The notes under the pieces were generated by a model. It was given only the letters and a program-made list of their open reading frames with translations, had not been told where the DNA came from and made no database searches. Positions 34,201-39,549 of a DNA stretch of 64,000 nucleotides are shown one piece after another; the stretch's first letter is position 1, and the number at the start of each line of letters is the position of its first letter. The stretch comes from Microglena sp. YARC (Eukaryota > Chlorophyta > Chlorophyceae > Chlamydomonadales > Chlamydomonadaceae), in contig CM039463.1 of the NCBI GenBank assembly GCA_022414725.1, forward strand, positions 91,274,888-91,338,887. The letters run 5' to 3'. Both the position numbers and the translations under genes were made by a program.

Positions 34201-34722
34201 GGAGAGTTCGAGACTATTCCTGCCCAGCTCGTCCTCGTCAGCATCGGTTACAAGTCAATTCCTGTAGAAGGCCTGCCATCATTTGACGCTAATAGGGGTG
34301 TTGTCCCCAACGTCGGGGGGCGTGTGCTACTGAACAGCCCAAAGGAGGGGCCTAGGCCAGAGAGCCCAGCCTTTGCACCTGGACTCTATGTGGTGGGCTG
34401 GTTGAAGCGAGGGCCGTCGGGTATCATTGGAACCAACTTGATAGATGCTGAAGAAACGGTGGATTGTCTGATTGCTGACTATGAGTCACAGCAGGAGAGC
34501 TTGGGTGGGGGTGAGGCTGTGCCCAGGGGAGCAGTATCATCTGTGTCGGGGCGGGAGGGTTTGATGTCTATTCTAAGAGAGGAGTCAGTGGCCTGGGTTT
34601 CTTTTCAACAATGGCAGAGTTTGGATGCACATGAGCTAGAAGCAGGAAGGAAGGCAGGCAAAGTGCGAGAGAAGGTGGTTGAATTGGGCGCTATGCAGCA
34701 GATATGCCATGGGAGTCGGTAG
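14706..34722 (+). CDS. FDXR: Mitochondrial NADPH:adrenodoxin/ferredoxin oxidoreductase, 8 exons over 20 kb
   Basis: This flavoprotein moves electrons from NADPH through FAD to a mitochondrial [2Fe-2S] ferredoxin. Exons: 14706-14876, 16389-16430, 20692-20757, 23121-23288, 26013-26182, 27455-27677, about 31673-31907, and 34202-34722. Joined in order they cover the family from the Arg-rich presequence and FAD dinucleotide motif GCGPAGFYTAE, through PFGLVRSGVAPDH, FVWWYNGHP, the NADP-site GVGNVALDCAR and HLLGRR, to IGYKS, GLYVVGWLKRGPSGIIGT and the family-typical C-terminus. Junctions are GT-AG and phases agree, except exon 6 to 7 (unresolved). Exon 7 carries a one-base excess in an A-run that shifts frame before its donor. 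The start ATG sits in a CCACCATGC context. Over 90 percent of the locus is intron, mostly satellite. The family call is secure; whether this copy is expressed is not. Confidence 0.93.
14970..16265. repeat. 14/15-bp satellite (CCCCATACCCCACA)n in FDXR intron 1
   Basis: About 1.3 kb of CCCCAYACCCCAYA-type units, continuous apart from short variants (CATCCCACA, GTACC), with a CCCCCACC lead-in. C-runs are on the plus strand. The frames across it (Gly/Val/Trp) are artefacts. A poly-C run follows at 16279-16302. Confidence 0.95.
16389..16430 (+). CDS. FDXR: FDXR exon 2 (42 bp)
   Basis: Acceptor AAATGCAG, 14 codons LLKRFGPQAQVDLL, donor GTGAGA, phase 0 at both ends. It matches the family segment LLKxxPxAxVDxxE, which follows the FAD motif, and splices in frame to DRLPTPFGLVR of exon 3. 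Its 3' half and donor recur eight times in the following array. Confidence 0.85.
16421..17275. repeat. Exon 2-derived cassettes in a (GTGGTT)n satellite
   Basis: The cassette CAAGTAGACCTGCTGGTGAG, continuing ACAGCCTC(G/C/A)ATAAA, which is the end of exon 2 plus its donor, is repeated about every 85-145 bp. Copies start near 16417, 16538, 16636, 16740, 16884, 16974, 17058 and 17226. GTGGTGGTTGTGG repeats fill the spaces. Each copy retains the CTG|GTGAGA donor. Confidence 0.9.
17310..18272. repeat. 73-bp satellite in FDXR intron 2
   Basis: About 12-13 tandem units of 73 bp with landmarks ACGCAACAATTAGTATTG, CCAAACCCTGTTGATA and ATAACCGGTTCAG. Consecutive starts at 17430 and 17503 give the period. 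Units differ by only one or two bases, so the array is homogenised or recent. No exon match is seen for this one. Confidence 0.95.
18300..19010. other. Intron 2, mostly unique, with one dispersed-repeat copy
   Basis: 18441-18490 (GGGGAGCTGCCTAGAAGCTG followed by a GTAGC-GAAAAG segment) matches the 1.4-kb unit at 3738, 5157 and 6650. 18745-18885 is AT-rich with several AATATTAGT repeats. No exon is supported. Confidence 0.6.
19025..19130. repeat. 26-bp tandem repeat, four copies
   Basis: GTGTCAGGCTGGTGGAATGT plus TTTGGG repeated four times, the first copy with a variant base and the last diverging after TTTTG. Confidence 0.9.
19135..20125. repeat. Dispersed-repeat fragments and GGGTAGTAGTGG tract
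   Basis: 19195-19260 (TTGGCGGAGAGTG, GCGACAGGTGGCA) and 20000-20110 (GGGGCTCTGCCAAAAAG, GCGACGCGACGCC) belong to the family inside the 1.4-kb unit. Between them lie a GT microsatellite (19574-19606) and a GGGGGTAGTAGTGGGTGG tract (19740-19880). CTGTCTGGCA occurs at both 19558 and 19896, so one segment is duplicated. Confidence 0.7.
20235..20685. repeat. Degenerate TATCTCATATCTGAATATCG repeat
   Basis: About 24 imperfect units of 17-20 bp ending directly at the acceptor of FDXR exon 3. Confidence 0.85.
20692..20757 (+). CDS. FDXR: FDXR exon 3 (66 bp): PFGLVRSGVAPDH
   Basis: Acceptor CTGTTTAG, 22 codons DRLPTPFGLVRSGVAPDHQH plus TK, donor GTAGGTG, phase 0 at both ends. The PFGLVRxGVAPDH motif is a signature of the adrenodoxin reductase family and lies where expected. 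The exon is isolated between two satellites. Its 3' end and donor are copied at 20826-20872. Confidence 0.92.
20758..21545. repeat. Exon 3-anchored satellite (GGTTGAGGG/TTGTTGATAGTTGG)
   Basis: It begins with a copy of the exon 3 end plus donor (ACCATCAGCACACCAAG|GTAGG at 20825) and of the first intron bases (TGATCTTAATGTCTGCTTTG at 20763 and 20850). Then about 20 units of GGTTGAGGGGGTTGTTGATA / GTTGGGTTGAGGG follow. The long Pro/Thr/Asn minus-strand frame is an artefact. Confidence 0.85.
21790..22470. repeat. 62-bp satellite (GGTAGGGTTACCTGGTTGYC)
   Basis: Landmarks GGTAGGGTTACCTGGTTG, CTGGGTGGTAGGGTTGTTGG and GTTGTCGTGTAATTGG recur at about 62 bp from 22130 on. The left part is a simpler GGTTGGGTTGCCG repeat. 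Confidence 0.85.
22470..22770 (+). repeat. Five degraded copies of the FDXR exon 4 acceptor region
   Basis: The pattern CCTCGCT-TTGTAG, then AATGTTCAAAACCAGTTCAC, recurs about every 61 bp with mutations (positions near 22483, 22543, 22604, 22660 and 22720). The last copy extends to the equivalent of GTGGGAAAGGATCC and RFFGG. The real exon 4 lies 400 bp further on. All copies keep the acceptor side only. Confidence 0.85.
22795..23060. repeat. TTGGTACATATTGGT repeat and dispersed GGTTGGCCCCAGTG element
   Basis: 22797-22885 is a short ACATATTGGT array. 22993-23056 (GGTTGGCCCCAGTGAAAGCA, CTCCTCAACCTCACGCCTC) is one copy of a dispersed repeat also present at 33100-33172, 33829-33895 and 38802-38890. 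Confidence 0.75.
23121..23288 (+). CDS. FDXR: FDXR exon 4 (168 bp)
   Basis: Acceptor CTATTGTAG, 56 codons from NVQNQFTAVGKDPRVRFFGG to KLGVPGE, donor GTGAGT, phase 0. This is the family segment NV-NQF...FFGNVxLGxDVxLxxLRxxYxxVVLAYGAExDRxLxxPGE, and every landmark is present. Degraded acceptor-side copies lie upstream and donor-side copies downstream. Confidence 0.93.
23289..24105 (+). repeat. Donor-side copies of exon 4 in a GTGGTGG satellite
   Basis: 23459-23572 repeats the exon 4 second half from LGKDVSLDQLRGLY to PGE with nearly intact frame. 23799-23893 repeats it with deletions and stops. 23999-24020 keeps only CCTGGAGAG and the intron start (TTTATTTTGG-type). GTGGTGGTGG spacers separate them, so exon half plus intron start form one repeating unit of about 100-340 bp. 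Confidence 0.88.
24240..25035. repeat. Six-copy cassette ACAGGCTGTTGTTGACTCAAG with poly-G and GT spacers
   Basis: The cassette runs from CACATGTGCCTAGGTTTACA through CTTATACAG|GCTGTTGTTGACTCAAG to CTGCTCCACAACAT, copies at about 24283, 24418, 24553, 24690, 24809 and 24953. A GT microsatellite and a 6-25 nt G-run separate copies. It contains an acceptor-like TTATACAG, but the peptide that would follow (AVVDSRQACSTT) does not fit the FDXR family at this place. It could be a cryptic or alternative exon. Confidence 0.85.
25195..25425. repeat. About 120-bp repeat carrying a displaced piece of exon 6
   Basis: Two to three units contain GAGTTTGACTYGTCGGTTTG followed by GTTTCATG-CCTGGAA. 25348-25373 is identical over 26 bases to exon 6 at 27597-27622 (ACCACTGAGTTTGACTTGTC and the next six bases), although exon 6 lies 2.2 kb downstream. 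Confidence 0.8.
25520..26012 (+). repeat. Three upstream copies of the exon 5 start with AACCC arrays
   Basis: Acceptor TAG plus the segment for GTKNVFSAREFVWWY recur at about 25524 (diverged: TNNVFSAHDFVWWY), 25691 and 25860. Each is followed by an AACCC/AACCA array (and a poly-A run at 25782-25810). The true exon 5 is the fourth copy at 26013, the only one continuing into NGHPNATSLP. Any earlier copy spliced in would lead into repeat. Confidence 0.88.
26013..26182 (+). CDS. FDXR: FDXR exon 5 (170 bp): FVWWYNGHP and NADP-site motif
   Basis: Acceptor CTACTAG. The peptide runs AGTKNVFSAREFVWWYNGHP, then LPIDLSNVESVVVCGVGNVA, and LDCARVLLQPID, ending phase 2 at ACAG|GTGAGG. GxGNVALDxAR is the family's pyridine-nucleotide Rossmann motif. 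Joining AG to the G of exon 6 gives Arg and continues in frame to LAATDVASHAV. The 3' part from ESVVV onward is repeated nine more times immediately downstream. Confidence 0.92.
26102..26871 (+). repeat. 79-bp tandem array of the exon 5 end; every unit is GT...AG
   Basis: Ten copies: the exon itself plus units starting at 26181, 26260, 26339, 26418, 26497, 26576, 26655, 26734 and 26813. A unit read from its donor runs GTGAGGAGAGTGTGGTGG through the GVGNVALDCAR codons to CTATTGACAG, so each 79-bp unit begins GT and ends AG. 79 is not a multiple of three, so retaining units would shift frame. Copies fall into subgroups (GTCGGCAACGTC versus GTTGGCAATGCC). The last copy departs after GCCCGTGT. 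Confidence 0.95.
26872..27454. repeat. AACCC array, poly-C run and truncated exon 6 copies
   Basis: 26876-26925 resembles exon 6 around HLLGRRSLAQ (CTTCTTGGGCGCAGG). (AACCC)n fills 27058-27145. 27202-27236 copies the exon 6 acceptor and first 16 bases (CTGCAGGTTGGCAGCTACCG) and then falls into AACCC. A C-run lies at 27307-27336. Confidence 0.85.
27455..27677 (+). CDS. FDXR: FDXR exon 6 (223 bp)
   Basis: Acceptor CAACTGCAG, donor GTGAGG. The peptide starts LAATDVASHAVEALKSANGG, includes GIKHVHLLGRRSLAQAACTP (family VxLxGRRGPxQAxxTxKELRE) and ends EGEQKEIKK. Entry phase 2 matches exon 5. The exit is phase 0, which does not meet the best exon 7 acceptor, so this junction stays open. Its second half is duplicated at 27747-27834. 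Confidence 0.9.
27747..27834 (+). pseudogene. Duplicate of exon 6 second half
   Basis: The copy spans TEFDLSVCAAPDQLAVSE and the AAGGAGATAAAGAAG end, with one G missing after CAGAGGGG, which shifts frame into TAA. It ends AAGTTAG|GTAATG, a donor in a different phase from the original. Confidence 0.8.
27960..28180. repeat. Dispersed repeat, intron copy
   Basis: GCAAGCGACGCTAAAAAATG, GGAGCAACAGGTGGC, GGACAAATGGGTAACCCTGG and GGGGGCTCCGCCAAAAATG match the 3' third of the 1.4-kb unit (3865-4065, 5267-5475, 6766-6965). This separate copy shows that the segment is a mobile or transposed repeat, not only part of the tandem unit. A (TTG)n run follows at 28207-28250. Confidence 0.8.
28547..29594. mobile_element. 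1.05-kb element with 21-bp perfect TIRs in FDXR intron 6
   Basis: The left end ATCTCCATAGGTGCCTAAGT(C) and the right end (G)ACTTAGGCACCTATGGAGAT are exact inverted repeats. Both ends abut TTTA-rich microsatellite, so the target was probably AT repeat and the duplication length cannot be read. Two short frames exist inside (28525-28839 plus, 29231-29584 minus) without transposase motifs that I can see. Most likely a non-autonomous DNA transposon. Confidence 0.75.
29715..29895. repeat. GCGC-rich dispersed repeat, copy 1
   Basis: Contains AAATTGGCCAGCGCTTTAGC, GCGCCCACAGGGGGTTG and ACTGCGCGAAACGCGCAG, and ends with alternating GCGC blocks. The same order, inverted and with additions, occurs at 35035-35205. 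Internal inverted repeats (GCGCG...CGCGC) predict strong hairpins. Confidence 0.85.
30473..30548 (-). other. tRNA-derived sequence with A and B boxes (SINE candidate)
   Basis: On the minus strand TGGCTCAATGG (A box, 30521-30531) is followed 28 nt later by GGTTCGAATCC (B box, 30482-30492), the spacing of a pol III tRNA promoter. The D and T arms fold imperfectly and the anticodon loop lacks U33, so it is not a functional tRNA by eye. It may be a SINE head or a tRNA pseudogene. Confidence 0.45.
30690..31565. repeat. 10-bp satellite (TATTGGTATC)n with ATTACTACCCTTGG cassettes
   Basis: Runs of two to five TATTGGTATC units are punctuated about every 70-90 bp by TATTATTACTACCCTTGG. Plus-strand frames (IGIYWYLLVSIG) are open in all three phases and look like membrane proteins, but they are repeat artefacts. 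Confidence 0.95.
31673..31907 (+). CDS. FDXR: FDXR exon 7, with an A-run frameshift
   Basis: Acceptor CCAACTGCAG. The peptide includes RMKRRKRLVDIISQAAAKS (family RPxKRLxELL), LHFQFNRNPVEVV (family LxFxRSPxEx) and CLRVEK. An A6 run where sister copies have A4 shifts frame to a TGA four codons later. Ignoring one A, the frame runs to donor ACAG|GTGGGT in phase 1, which fits exon 8 (T-G-E-F-E). This could be a sequence error or a real lesion. The acceptor phase relative to exon 6 is unresolved, so the 5' boundary is approximate. Confidence 0.75.
31845..33030 (+). repeat. About 160-bp tandem array of the exon 7 end and donor
   Basis: Eight copies (near 31845, 32012, 32168, 32338, 32480, 32648, 32810, 32960) of GAGAGTTGAAAAGGAGCATG, GTGGACAGCAGTGG, GGCTGTTGCTGTTGGGACAG and the donor GTGATTAGG or GTGGGTAG. 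They are separated by GGTGGGTGAGTGAGGGGG. As in the 79-bp array, the interval from one donor to the next ACAG has GT...AG ends. Most copies are diverged by indels. Confidence 0.9.
33095..33900. repeat. Dispersed-repeat cluster in FDXR intron 7
   Basis: 33100-33172 and 33829-33895 are oppositely oriented copies of the GAGGCGTGAGGTTGAGGAGG / GGCCAACCACC family. 33205-33240 (GTGAGCAGCCTGAAGGCTGA) belongs to a short hairpin family. 33345-33385 (GGTGTCGCTGGTTTGTG, AGACCCACCT) recurs near 29677 and 30010. 33700-33800 has TATCGTACAATA repeats. No exon is seen. Confidence 0.7.
33925..34055. repeat. 15-bp repeat (CCATACCATACAAAA)n
   Basis: About seven units of CCATACCATACAAAA, then CCAAGCCAAACC. Confidence 0.95.
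34202..34722 (+). CDS. FDXR: FDXR exon 8, C-terminal half, stop TAG
   Basis: Acceptor CCTTCTACAG, entry phase 1. The peptide begins EFETIPAQLVLVSIGYKSIP, with GVVPNVGGRV, APGLYVVGWLKRGPSGIIGT (conserved segment contacting FAD/NADP in this family), NLIDAEETVDCLIADYES, and ends VSFQQWQSLDAHELEAGRKA then KVREKVVELGAMQQICHGSR before TAG. This last exon is uninterrupted and its length agrees with family C-termini, which argues that TAG is a true stop in this genome. Confidence 0.95.
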
Positions 34723-35034
34723 AGAAATTAATACAAGTATGTATGAGGATTCATATATGATATATAGTCATAAAGAAGATTTATTTTTTACAAGGAGGAT
34801 TTTCGCCTTAACATAAACTTAACGTATAAGTTAACGTATAACTTAACGTGCGCTAGCCCTGGACTCAAGGATTTTGTTGATGTGATCGGTGGAGTCGCTC
34901 ATACATAACGAGGGGTTGGCACCTGTAGGCTGGCGGGAGTTGCCAAACCAGGACCGATCACACCTGCACCACTGGCCCAACACTGACTAGTGTCTCTCCT
35001 GGGACACTGAGTGGACCAGGACCAGGGTTCTGCT
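34723..35034. other. 3' flank of FDXR, nothing recognised
   Basis: AT-rich after the stop, with overlapping TTAACGTATAAGTTAACG palindromes at about 34810-34850. No clear poly-A signal and no gene. Confidence 0.4.
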
Positions 35035-35205
35035 AAGCGCGCGCGGCGCTGCCATTTTGGGCCCCTCTGCGCGTTTCGCGCAGTTTTTTCAACCCCCTGT
35101 GGGCGCAGCGCGCATTTTTTGCGCTTTTTGCACTAAAAAGCGCTGACCAATTTGACGTTGGTGCGCTTTAAGCGCTGACCAATTTGGCAAGAAGTAGTAC
35201 CATGA
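35035..35205. repeat. GCGC-rich dispersed repeat, copy 2 (inverted)
   Basis: Inverted relative to 29715-29895: CTGCGCGTTTCGCGCAG, CAACCCCCTGTGGGCGCAGC and AAGCGCTGACCAATTTGGC. The last motif occurs twice here. Confidence 0.85.
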
Positions 35206-35420
35206 CCAGGACAGACAAGCTCCCTTTCCTGGTCGAGATGGACGGATTCAAAGATTCGCTCAGGGCCAGGACACCGAAGTAGTTGAGGAATCGAACCCCA
35301 CCACCTTTTTCCTACTGCCGCTGTCGGCTTATAGGAACAGAGACGGAAAGGAAATGATCAGAAGAAAGGGTTACAGGAACGAGAGAGGGAAGCACTAAGA
35401 AGGCAACTCTCAGAGGACGA

Positions 35421-35466
35421 ATCATGGTCCAGGGTCTAGCCTATCCCCTGGACCCTGGACCATGAT
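35421..35466. repeat. Hairpin with 16-bp perfect arms
   Basis: ATCATGGTCCAGGGTC (35421-35436) and GACCCTGGACCATGAT (35451-35466) with a 14-nt loop. It resembles a terminator in form, but in a eukaryote it is better called a foldback repeat. Confidence 0.8.
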
Positions 35467-36334
35467 AGGGTCTATGTTCTGCATGTATTATAGTTGGGGA
35501 TCTTTCCTGCGAAGTATACGCTGACACTCGCAAGTATACGCTGACAGTCGCTAGTAGGGTAGGTACAAACCGGGAAGTATTGTAGATCACACGGGATGTA
35601 GAACACGTCAAACGTGTAACTCCGCCCCGAGTGTGCTGCCATCTAAGGCCGCTCCCAGACCGCTAGTTTTTAGTCGTAGTTGTTTACACTGCAACTTAAT
35701 AGAGTGAAGATAGCTATTAAGCGCAATAAAGCGATATATAGAGAAGAGGTAATGCGTAATGCATAGTACTGCACAGTGGTGTGCAGGCTATAGCTAGCCT
35801 GGACGCCTGGAGGCAGGTAACACGGGACCTGGTGGGAACAGAGTCATGTGCGTACTTTGCCTACTCCAGTGCCGACATATCAGCCGGACAATAACACTAG
35901 TCAGCACCTCAGCAGGGGAGGAAAGCAAAAAGGAAAAAGTGGAAGCGTTTTGAACATCCCATGGGGGTTCGAGGCGGGGAGAAGGGACGCAGGGTAAGGA
36001 AGGGGAAGAAATTGAAGACTGAACTTTGTCAGTCGGATATTGTACATACCACGTCGCCCTATCCTGCCCATATATAACTTGAACTTGAACTTGGTTACAT
36101 AGCTTCAGCCAGCAATTTGGCTGCTCGCCGTCTTCGGCAGTAAACAAATTTATTACCAGAAAATGTAAACTCGAACAAATCACTTTTTTTCTTCTTCATT
36201 TTTTTCATTTTTTTTTTTTTTTATATATTCCTCTTCTTCTGAACGAAAAATACAGTACAAAAAAAACCTATTCAAACCTATCAAAACAACTTGATCCAGT
36301 CTCTTCATACATTCATGGATGAACAAAGGAAGCT

Positions 36335-36529
36335 TTATCGCCCTAAAACTTCTGGATTGCACATCAGATAATGTGAAGGAATCATTTTGTTCTCCGATTG
36401 GGAAATCAGGCTCTGATACTTTCCGCTCGAATCCAGCAAGGCTTCGTCAGCACATTCAAAAACCACATGGTGTTCATCATATATAATTGGTTTGCTCACG
36501 GGCTTCCTCTTAGCTACAAGGTTCAATTT
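36335..36529 (-). CDS. Possible last exon of an unknown minus-strand gene
   Basis: Minus strand: acceptor CCCTAG, then 64 open codons starting KLNLVAKRKPVSKPIIYDEH and ending YLMCNPEVLGR, stop TAA. The peptide is non-repetitive with a mixed residue pattern. No upstream partner exon is convincing and no family is recognised. The minus-strand frames at 35794-36183 and 36815-37045 are alternatives of even weaker quality. Confidence 0.3.
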   Translation of the reverse strand, partial: KLNLVAKRKPVSKPIIYDEHHVVFECADEALLDSSGKYQSLISQSENKMIPSHYLMCNPEVLGR

Positions 36530-36640
36530 CTAGGGAACGGCAAATTATATGATGTTGACCAAAGACGAGTATGACATCATATGATATCATACAAAAATCA
36601 CATGATTAAATATCATATGATGTGATGCCCTAGGCCAAAG

Positions 36641-36667
36641 ATACCTAGTCAGAGTCTGACTAGGTAT
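36641..36667. repeat. 27-nt palindrome flanked by ATCATATGAT repeats
   Basis: ATACCTAGTCAGA-G-TCTGACTAGGTAT is a perfect inverted repeat with one central base. ATCATATGAT and ATGATATCAT motifs flank it on both sides (36540-36700), giving a larger imperfect foldback. Confidence 0.8.
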
Positions 36668-37044
36668 TGTCAGACCGTCGGCATCATATGATATCATATT
36701 GCCTACGCCTATCAATTTCAGAGGGAATACCGGTATCAGAAGATGAGAAGATGTAACAATCAATCATTCAGAAGAAAACACTCAATCGAGGGAATGAGGA
36801 AGAGAGCATTGCCCTTAGTGGCTTAAGGAAGACGTCACATTTGACAGTTTGCCTGATGGCTCACTCCTGTGGAGCAGTTGAAGATCCCCAGCGGACCCCT
36901 GAGCATGCACTCTGCAACCAAGATGAGGCGCTTTAAGTGCCCCCCTGTAGCACTGTGCTACTAGCACACCCCACTTCCAGCTTCTCCCCCGCCATGGGCC
37001 ACCTGCTGCCCGGCTGCACCTATGAGGGTTGGACATCACCCTCA

Positions 37045-39540
37045 CTTGCTGTTGTCTGACTCATCCGACTGCCAACTCTTGGTTTGGTTTGTTTGGATTA
37101 CATGCTCTATCAGCCTTCAGGCTGCTCACCGTCTGCGGGCAGAGTTATCATAGGTTATTCTACACGCCATTTCAAAAGAATGACAGAAGCAGACGAGTAA
37201 CAGCAACCAGGGAGCATAATACCGGTAAACGAATTATACGGTTTACATACCGGTAGTGGTCCAGGTCTCCACACCGTTGAGTGCCGACGGTTGTCGATCC
37301 AGTCAGGAAGTTAGGCTAGTGCCGGTCGAATTGTTGTAGTCCCTGTGCCAGAAAGCCTTGATTGGCGCAGAACCCTTCGGTTTAATCCAGACCCCCCGCT
37401 GTTGCCTGTGTAACAGTGGGGTCTCAACTATGTTGAGGGCGGTGCAAATTCGCCTCACGCTCACATGACTTCATCAGTCCAGGCCTCCAGGGGGAGCCAA
37501 ATGGGTTGGAAGGACTTTCCAAATCTCGAACAAAGAAGATGAATTACAGATGTTGATATGTATAGGTTACCAGTAGGTCGACCTTAACACGTCTTTAAAC
37601 TGTCTGCAGTGTTTGCATTCTGTACTTAAGAGTGCGGTGTAAACAAATCAAGTTCAACTTCAAGTGTGGTGTAGTAGTGTGTATGCACCCGAGTGACTCA
37701 CAATAGCATGAATCAAGGTTTGTGTAATACGAGTTGTCAGAGAAATGAACTACTGTACCTGACAGTAGAGTGGATTTAACACACGGACACAGGGCCAGCC
37801 TTGAAAGCTGTAGCCATGTTACCAAGGTCAAATTATAGCATCCACTCTACTGCACATGGGACAATCTTCTTATCATTTTTCATTATTAAGAGTAGAATAT
37901 TGTGACCAGTCTTAGGCATTTCAGGCAAAGTACACACCTATCCTGTCACTTCCAATGCAGATCCGGCCTGAAATGTAACGTTGCACTTTGTGACATTACC
38001 CAGAAAGCATTAGAGCAGATGTGTTGCTTGTCTTCCTATTCCTCATTAACGGGGATTGGGTAGACTCGAGACATTGTACCTTGGCCTCGACATAAAATAC
38101 AAAGTGCTCTTATTCAACAGGGTTCAACTATATCCCTGCGCAACCACAAATGGCTAGGAACCATGTAGGCTTGCTATTTTTCTTCTTCTCTTCATTGTGC
38201 ATGATGTCAAGTCGAGTTCATTTTTGGAGTCCAGCAAGGCACCAGGAAAAAAGAAATCAGCATCATCACAATCGACTACGACTACCAGGTGGCCAAATAA
38301 TTCAAGTGCAAGTTGCTTTTTATGGACGGACAATGAGGTGACCCTGGGGGCTCCCTGGTTTTCGTGGGTATCGCACGGGTGGACTGGAAGGGGAGGATCT
38401 GCCAAAAATTATATACATTCAGTCAAATCTTGGACAAATCTTTAAACTGTCTAATCTGCACAGTGTGCTCCCTGTTTTTCGTGGGTATCGCACGGGTGGA
38501 CTAAAAAGGGAGGCTCTGCCAAAAATAACCTACATTCAGTCAAATCTTGGACAAGTCTTTAAACTAATCTAATCTGCATAGTGTGCTCCCTGGTTTTCGT
38601 GCTCCCTGGTTTTCGTGGGTATCGCACAAGGGAGGACTTAGATTGGAAGACGGTGAGCAGCCTTGAGTTGGCTGAAAAACCATGCGACAATTCAAATTCG
38701 TGATTGCCCTAGAACCTACTAGTCGGGAGACGGGTGCTTTGTTGTGTGATTTAGTTCTGAAAGTACCAGGGGCAGGTCATGCCAAACATACATAGATCAA
38801 TAAACCGGTTGGCCCTCTCAACCTCACACCTTATATGGAGGCGTGAGGTTGAGGGGGCCAGCCCGCCTGCTTGCACTGTGGCTAACCACCTATGCCATAT
38901 AGCCGTAAAGGTCACTTAACAACTTGGGATCAGGTTCGTGTTAGAATGGTGTCCTGGTGTGCATGTGATACCTCTAGATGACTAGGACCTGGATAGCTCT
39001 TTAAACTGTCTACATCTATCTGATTGCATAATATACTTAGGACTATGGAGTAGTAGTATTTATTCTATCCATGTGTACTCTATCTGCAGACAGTGAGCAG
39101 CCTGAAGGCTGATAGACCATGTAATCGATTCAATTCTAGATGACTAAGGACAGCCACCATTGCCGCTGGTGAGGGGGAAGAAACAGGTCCACCCCCCAAA
39201 AAGCTGGTGGAGCGGGTCATTTTGATTTGCCAAGGTGCAAGGGCATTGGCAAGCCAAGACGGCCTGCTTGATTGATCGTCTCTGCGGAGATCTCAAAAAC
39301 GTTAGAATGTCTAGACCTAGGCATACTTCAAATCTCGAGATCTTGGCAGACAACTCTGCAACCCTTTCTCCATTCTCACGTTTTTAAATAAAGCTCCCTC
39401 TAAAATCCACATACTCTTGGGCAGCCTTGTACTCAACACTACTTAAGTACTACTAACATGATTAAATACGGCTGGGATAGTCGACAAATGTCACTGGGTG
39501 AATAGACATAAGCGGCGGATGCGACAGAAACACATATGGT
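37045..39540. other. No confident gene; dispersed repeats
   Basis: 38320-38640 holds a roughly 118-bp tandem repeat in two to three copies (TTTTCGTGGGTATCGCAC, GGCTCTGCCAAAAATA, CATTCAGTCAAATCTTGGAC), related at its ends to the GGGGGCTC...CTCCGCCAAAAA family. 37106-37145 and 39085-39125 carry the GTGAGCAGCCTGAAGGCTG hairpin. 38802-38890 carries two inverted arms of the AACCTCACGCCT family around TATATGGAG. Confidence 0.6.
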
Positions 39541-39549
39541 ATTTGGCAA

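Noticed and set aside
35421..35466. Rho-independent terminator
   Set aside because: No T-run follows in an appropriate bacterial context and the genome is eukaryotic.
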